64,000 nt of DNA, from positions 248,001 to 312,000 of the forward strand of contig MEFD01000012.1 in NCBI GenBank assembly GCA_001724995.1, in the 5' to 3' direction. This DNA is from Rubrivivax sp. SCN 71-131. Its GTDB lineage: Bacteria > Pseudomonadota > Gammaproteobacteria > Burkholderiales > Burkholderiaceae_C. This document shows positions 59,909 through 64,000 of the stretch, piece after piece; the first letter of the stretch is position 1, and every line of letters starts with the position of its first letter. The notes under the pieces were generated by a model. That model saw only the letters and a program-made list of their open reading frames with translations, ran no database searches and was not told the origin of the DNA. Both the position numbers and the translations under genes were made by a program.

Positions 59909-60703
59909 ATGCCACGACCCTGTCACGCGCCGTTCGTCGCGCCCATCGCCCGAGGCCGGCCCCAGCCACGCACGGCGCGGCACGCCGCCACGGCCCTCGC
60001 CATGCTGGCGGCGCTCTCCGGCATCCCGGCGGGCGCCGCGCATGCTGCGACCCCGTCGGTACCGCCGCCCGCGGCCTGCGGCGGCACGCTGGCCCACAAC
60101 TACGGCCCCTTCGACTACCGCACTGATCGCGACAAGCTCGGCATCGTCGAGAAGTACCACTTCACCCCTGCGGTCGAGGCCCTGGTGCGCGGCGTCACCG
60201 GCACGGTCGAGGGCGACATCAGCTACACGCTGCACGCCTTTCCCAACCATCACCGGGCGCTGGCGGCGCTGGCCAGGCTCGGCCAGATGCGCAAGTCCGA
60301 CACGCCGCCCCGCCTTCCCTACTCGATCTCCTGCTTCTTCGAGCGCGCGCTCGCGTTCCGCGCGGACGATCATGTGGCGCGCATGCTGTATGCCAGCTAC
60401 CTGGGCAAGATGGGCCGCACCAAGGAAGGGCTGGCGCAGTTGGAGGCGATCGACCCCAAGGAGCGCACCAGCCCGCTCACCGTCTACAACATGGGGCTGG
60501 TGGCGCTGGAACTGGGCCAGCCCGAACTGGCGCTGACGTACGCCCATGAGGCGATGGCGCTCGGCCCTGTGCGCCCGGATCTGCAACAGGCGCTGCAGCG
60601 CAGCGGCCACTGGCGCGATCCCGTGCCCGCCCCCGCGGCGCACGCCGAGCCGGCTGCGGCGTCGGAGCCGTCACCGGCAGCGGCCTCCGCGCCGGCGACG
60701 TGA
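59909..60703 (+). CDS. exported TPR-like protein of the polysaccharide locus
   Basis: A 264-residue protein. A signal peptide with a basic start and an ALAMLAALSGIPAGAAHA core (about residues 28-50) is followed by a mature part of TPR-like helices (RALAALARLGQMRK, ARMLYASYLGKMGRTKEGLAQLEAID, LTVYNMGLVALELGQPELALTYAHEAM) and an Ala/Pro/Glu tail. Two cysteines (CGGTLAHNYGPFDYRTD and ISCFFERAL) may pair. It is probably a periplasmic assembly factor; no enzymatic function is evident. The 267 bases before it hold nothing recognised. Confidence 0.7.
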   Translation: MPRPCHAPFVAPIARGRPQPRTARHAATALAMLAALSGIPAGAAHAATPSVPPPAACGGTLAHNYGPFDYRTDRDKLGIVEKYHFTPAVEALVRGVTGTVEGDISYTLHAFPNHHRALAALARLGQMRKSDTPPRLPYSISCFFERALAFRADDHVARMLYASYLGKMGRTKEGLAQLEAIDPKERTSPLTVYNMGLVALELGQPELALTYAHEAMALGPVRPDLQQALQRSGHWRDPVPAPAAHAEPAAASEPSPAAASAPAT

Positions 60704-60799
60704 TGCCGCCGCACGCCCGGCATAACGCTCGCGGCTTCTGCGTCGGCCCGCGTGCCCGCAGCGCGGCCGGCGCGGGATCCGGCCGGCCCTGACCGCGCG

Positions 60800-62557
60800 A
60801 TGCGCAGCGGCAACGGCGGCGCACGCCGCGTGCTCGTGCTCGACGGTGACCAGGGCGCCGCGCTGTCCATCGTGCGCTCGCTTGGGCGCCTGGGGCATGC
60901 GGTCGACGTCGCTGCCGACCGCGCGTCGTCGCTGGCTTCATGGTCGCGCCATGCGCGGCAACGGTGGTGCTATCCGGACCCGTTGCGCGACGAAGGCGCC
61001 TTCGTCGGCTGGCTGCGCGACATGCTCGCCGGGCAGCCGCACGATCTGGTGATCCCGGTCACCGAGCGCACGCTGCTGCCGGCCGCGCGCGCCTTGGCGC
61101 CGGCCGAACAGGCACGGGTGGCGATGGCGCCGCGTGCGGCGCTCGAGCAGGTGGTGGACAAGCAGCGGACGATGGACCTGGCACGGACGCTGGACGTGCC
61201 GGTGCCGCTGGGCGTGGAGCTGGGCGACCTCGCCGAGCTCGACGCGGCCTGCGCGCAACTGGCGCCCGCGGGCTGGCCGGTCGTCGTCAAGCCCAGCCGT
61301 TCCGTGGGCCACGAGGACGGCCGGCGCGTGCCGCTGAGCGTGGGCTATGCCGCCGACCGGCGCGCGCTTGAAGCCGCGGTACGCCACGCGCTGCGCTTTG
61401 GCCGCGTGCTGCTGCAGGAGTACTTCCGCGGCGACGGCGTGGGCGTGGAGCTGATCGCCGACCGCGGCGAGATCCGCCACGCGTTCCAGCACCGGCGCCT
61501 GCACGAAGTGCCGCTGACCGGCGGCGGCAGCAGCCTGCGCGTGAGCGAGGCGCCAACGCCGGCCCTGCTGCAGGCGAGCGAGCGGCTGGTGCGCGCGCTG
61601 GGCTGGCACGGCGTGGCGATGGTCGAGTTCAAGCTGCAGCGCGAGACCGGCACCTTCCGCTTGATGGAGATCAACGGCCGCTTCTGGGGTTCGCTGCCCC
61701 TGGCCGTGGCCGCCGGCGCGGACTTTCCGGCCATGCTGCTCGAGCTGTGGACGCAGGGCCGGGTGGCCGACCGACCGCCAGCCCGTGCCGGCGTGCTGTG
61801 CCGCCACCTGGGCCGCGACTTGGCCTGGCTCGAGGCGGTGCTGCGCCGCGACGCTCCGGCCGGCCTGGTCGCGTTGCCCGGCCGCGGCGAACTGCTGCGC
61901 GACGCCGCGCTCGTGCTCTCGCCGCGCCACCACTTCGACATCCAGAGCTGGCGCGACCCGATGCCCGGGCTGGTGGACCTCGGCCGCATCGCGGCGCACC
62001 ACGGCGCCCGGCTGCGCGAGCTGCTCGCGCGGCGGCGCTTCCTGCGCCGGCAATGGCGCATGGGCCGCCCCGGTGGCCGTGCCGCCCGGCAGTTGCAGGC
62101 GGCGCGCACGGTGCTCTTCGTCTGCCACGGCAACATCAACCGCAGCGCGCTGGCGCAGGCTTACGCCGAGCAGCGGCATCCCGGGCGCTGGCACTGCCTT
62201 TCGGCCGGCTTTCACCCGCAGGCGGGCCGGCCGGCCGACGCCCGCATGGCGGACATCGCGCGCGAGCACGGGGTGGAGATGCAGGCGCTGCGCTCGGCGA
62301 CGCTGACCGCAGCGCTGCTGCGGCAGGCCGAGGTCGTGCTGGTGATGGAGCAGGCACACGCCGAGCGTCTGCAGGCGGCGCACCCGGAAGCGGCCAGCAA
62401 GGTCTTCCTGCTCGGCGCAGCGGCCGCCAAAACGCCGGCCGAGGTGGAGATCGACGACCCCTACGCCCGGCCCGAAGCGGTGTACCGGCGCATCTTCGAG
62501 CGCGTGGCGCGGGCGGTCGATGCCTGCGTCGCACTGGCCGACGGCGCCAGGCGCTGA
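60800..62557 (+). CDS. ATP-grasp / low-molecular-weight tyrosine phosphatase fusion
   Basis: A 585-residue two-domain protein. Residues about 8-400 are an ATP-grasp ligase (Lys164, QEYF with Glu207, MVEFK with Glu276, MEINGRFWGS with Glu290 and Asn292). Residues about 436-580 are a low-molecular-weight phosphotyrosine phosphatase with the P-loop CHGNINRS (Cys442-Ser449) and the general-acid DDPY (Asp552/553). Phosphatases of this class (Wzb) dephosphorylate the tyrosine kinase controlling polysaccharide export; the ATP-grasp part should join a carboxylate to an amine or other nucleophile. No Wzc kinase is in the window. Start ATG 60800 is preferred; GTG 60752 is possible. Confidence 0.88.
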   Translation: MRSGNGGARRVLVLDGDQGAALSIVRSLGRLGHAVDVAADRASSLASWSRHARQRWCYPDPLRDEGAFVGWLRDMLAGQPHDLVIPVTERTLLPAARALAPAEQARVAMAPRAALEQVVDKQRTMDLARTLDVPVPLGVELGDLAELDAACAQLAPAGWPVVVKPSRSVGHEDGRRVPLSVGYAADRRALEAAVRHALRFGRVLLQEYFRGDGVGVELIADRGEIRHAFQHRRLHEVPLTGGGSSLRVSEAPTPALLQASERLVRALGWHGVAMVEFKLQRETGTFRLMEINGRFWGSLPLAVAAGADFPAMLLELWTQGRVADRPPARAGVLCRHLGRDLAWLEAVLRRDAPAGLVALPGRGELLRDAALVLSPRHHFDIQSWRDPMPGLVDLGRIAAHHGARLRELLARRRFLRRQWRMGRPGGRAARQLQAARTVLFVCHGNINRSALAQAYAEQRHPGRWHCLSAGFHPQAGRPADARMADIAREHGVEMQALRSATLTAALLRQAEVVLVMEQAHAERLQAAHPEAASKVFLLGAAAAKTPAEVEIDDPYARPEAVYRRIFERVARAVDACVALADGARR

Positions 62558-62561
62558 GCGG

Positions 62562-62570
62562 CCCCCCCCC
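62562..62570. repeat. run of nine C
   Basis: Nine consecutive C bases in the 34-base gap before the second GT2 gene, ending about 21 bases before its start. Slippage here would change leader spacing, not a reading frame. Confidence 0.7.
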
Positions 62571-62591
62571 GCGGCTAGCAAGGGCACCACG

Positions 62592-63506
62592 ATGGACTTC
62601 CACGTCGTCATCCCGACCCGCAACCGACCCGCGCTGCTGGAGCAGGCCCTTGGCAGCGTGCTCGCGCAGCAGGACGTCGGCCTCGAGGTCGTGGTCGTCG
62701 TCGACGGCGCGGTCGAGCCCGATCTCGCGGCCTACCGGGCGCTGGCGGACGCCCACGCCGCGGCGCCGGTGCGCTGGCTCTGGCTGCCGCCGCGCGCCCA
62801 GGGGCACGGGCCCTCGTTCGTCCGCAACACGGGCGTCGAGGCCGGCGGCGGCGACTACGTCGCCTTCCTCGACGATGACGACCTCTGGCTCGACCCGCGG
62901 CACCTGCGCAGCATCGCCCTGTCGGTGCAGCAGCACGGGGCGATCGACCTGCTGCTCTCGGCGCAGCGGGCGGTTCACGCCGACGGCAGCCCGCATCCCG
63001 GCCCGCTGTGGCTGGATGCCGTGGCCGGCGACCTGGGCGCCGCGATCGACGAGCACGGCAACCGCGAGGCGAGCGCGGAGCAACTGCTGCGCGGCGACGG
63101 CTTCTCGCACCTCAACGTGACAGTATTCCGGCGCGACTTCTTCCTATCGCTGGGCGGGCTGGACGAGCTGCTGCGCTACGAAGAGGATCGCGACCTGTTC
63201 CTGCGCGGCATCGATGCCGCGACACGCATCCTCTACCGGCCGGCGGTGACCGCGCTGCACCGCATCCCGGCGCCGCGAGGCACCGCGCAGGCGTCGCGCG
63301 CCGGCCTGATGCTGGACCGGCGGCTGCAACAGCTGCGTGTGCTCGACAAATGCCTGCTGGGCGCCCGGCGCGCGGGCCTGCGGCGCTGGGCGCGGCGCCA
63401 GAAGGTGTACCTGCTGGCGCAGCTGGCGGACCTGCTGCGCGAAGCGGGCCGCCCCGCCGAGGCGAGGGGACTGCAGCTGCAGTCGCTGGCGCTGCGCCTG
63501 ACCTGA
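62592..63506 (+). CDS. family 2 glycosyltransferase
   Basis: A second GT-A transferase, 304 residues. It begins MDFHVVIPTRNRPALLEQAL, with nucleotide-site VVVVVDGAVEPD and the catalytic acidic run FLDDDDLWLDPRH. A C-terminal helical part (RLQQLRVLDKCLLGARRAGL ... RWARRQKVYLLAQLADLLREAG) is typical of exopolysaccharide GT2 proteins. It lies between the ATP-grasp/phosphatase fusion and the sulfotransferase. ATG 62592 is chosen over the longer reading because the latter overlaps the preceding gene. Confidence 0.92.
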   Translation: MDFHVVIPTRNRPALLEQALGSVLAQQDVGLEVVVVVDGAVEPDLAAYRALADAHAAAPVRWLWLPPRAQGHGPSFVRNTGVEAGGGDYVAFLDDDDLWLDPRHLRSIALSVQQHGAIDLLLSAQRAVHADGSPHPGPLWLDAVAGDLGAAIDEHGNREASAEQLLRGDGFSHLNVTVFRRDFFLSLGGLDELLRYEEDRDLFLRGIDAATRILYRPAVTALHRIPAPRGTAQASRAGLMLDRRLQQLRVLDKCLLGARRAGLRRWARRQKVYLLAQLADLLREAGRPAEARGLQLQSLALRLT

Positions 63507-63544
63507 CATTCCTCCAACCCGTCCTCCCGAACCCCGAGCCCATC

Positions 63545-64000
63545 ATGTCGATCGTCGGCGCCCTGACCGCCAACCCCGCGCTGGTGCTTCGCCACCGCAA
63601 CCTCTTTCTGCTCAGCCATATGCGCGCGAACACCAGCCTGTTCGGGCACCTGATCGGCAGCCATCCACTGGTCGAGGGCTACTACGAGATGCACATCGGT
63701 TACTACAGCTGGAAGAGCCTGTGGCGGCAGAAGCTGCGGCACTTCGCCGATCACGCGGCCAAGCCCCAGGCGCGCTACATGTTCGACAAGGTGCTGCACG
63801 ACGGCCACCACGTGGCGCCGCACCTGCTGCAGCGGACGTCGACCCGGGCCATCTTCATGCTGCGCAAGCCCGACCAGTCGGTACGCAGCCTGGTGGCCCT
63901 GTTCCGCCAGCAGAACCTGGCCCTGCCGGAGGCGACGCCCGAGGGCGCGACGGACTACTACGTGAAGCGGCTGCAGACGCTGTCGACGCTGGCCGAGTCG
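63545..64000 (+). CDS. sulfotransferase-family protein, right end cut off
   Basis: An open frame of 152 codons from ATG 63545 to the window edge without a stop. The segment LFLLSHMRANTSLFGHLIGSHP (near residues 21-42) resembles the 5'-phosphosulfate loop of sulfotransferases, and TRAIFMLRKPDQSVRSLVA (about 108-126) fits the 3'-phosphate-binding region. It probably sulfates a sugar or a carrier in the polysaccharide pathway using PAPS. The C-terminal half is outside the window, so family assignment is tentative. Confidence 0.65.
   Translation, partial: MSIVGALTANPALVLRHRNLFLLSHMRANTSLFGHLIGSHPLVEGYYEMHIGYYSWKSLWRQKLRHFADHAAKPQARYMFDKVLHDGHHVAPHLLQRTSTRAIFMLRKPDQSVRSLVALFRQQNLALPEATPEGATDYYVKRLQTLSTLAES

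Overview
The window is a chromosomal segment of a high-GC betaproteobacterium, most likely a Burkholderiales member near the Rubrivivax/Leptothrix/Methylibium group. This is an inference from very GC-rich codon use and from gene orders typical of that order: engB beside cytochrome c4, def-fmt beside LysM-dprA-smg, pgk/maeB/pyk/fba near purEK, and yajC-secD-secF. No rRNA, tRNA, CRISPR array or intact insertion sequence was recognised.

Layout. 0-7 kb: an MFS transporter and an exported TPR protein (minus strand), then groES-groEL behind a CIRCE operator, and a DUF1631 gene. The groEL reading frame is broken. 7-16 kb: engB, cytochrome c4, the methionine-sulfoxide repair pair msrP-msrQ, a ModA-like protein, and a minus-strand hcrC-hcrA-hcrB-marR operon for the molybdenum enzyme 4-hydroxybenzoyl-CoA reductase. 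16-23 kb: tsaB-rimI-udg, dacB, a GDSL-type lipoprotein, the Sua5-type tsaC, purK and purE. 23-25 kb: an AT-richer patch holding one unrecognised helical-repeat gene, then a SWIB protein with a lysine/alanine-rich tail. 25-33 kb: fba, an HTH-ATPase-STAS-like regulator, pyk, maeB, pgk and the azlC-azlD exporter pair. 34-45 kb: a small lipoprotein, fmt, def, LysM protein, dprA, smg, a second DUF1631 gene, secF, secD and yajC.

45-64 kb is a polysaccharide-export locus resembling those of exosortase A (PEP-CTERM) systems, although the exosortase itself is not in the window. It has a triple-VanZ membrane protein, a LysA-like PLP decarboxylase, an asparagine-synthase-like amidotransferase, an AMP-forming acyl-CoA ligase, a lipoprotein-like esterase, an acyltransferase with a frameshift, an acyl carrier protein, three glycosyltransferases, a Wzx-type flippase, an exported TPR protein, an ATP-grasp/tyrosine-phosphatase fusion, and the start of a sulfotransferase that runs off the right edge. 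A small nucleotidyltransferase/phosphoribosyltransferase cassette interrupts it.

The most interesting reading is that the decarboxylase, ligase and acyl carrier protein (with the ATP-grasp and amidotransferase genes) form a carrier-protein-bound amino-acid pathway that makes a substituent for the exported polysaccharide. This is an inference by analogy with butirosin biosynthesis. Two genes (groEL and the acyltransferase) carry frame disruptions that are either real mutations or assembly errors and should be checked against reads.
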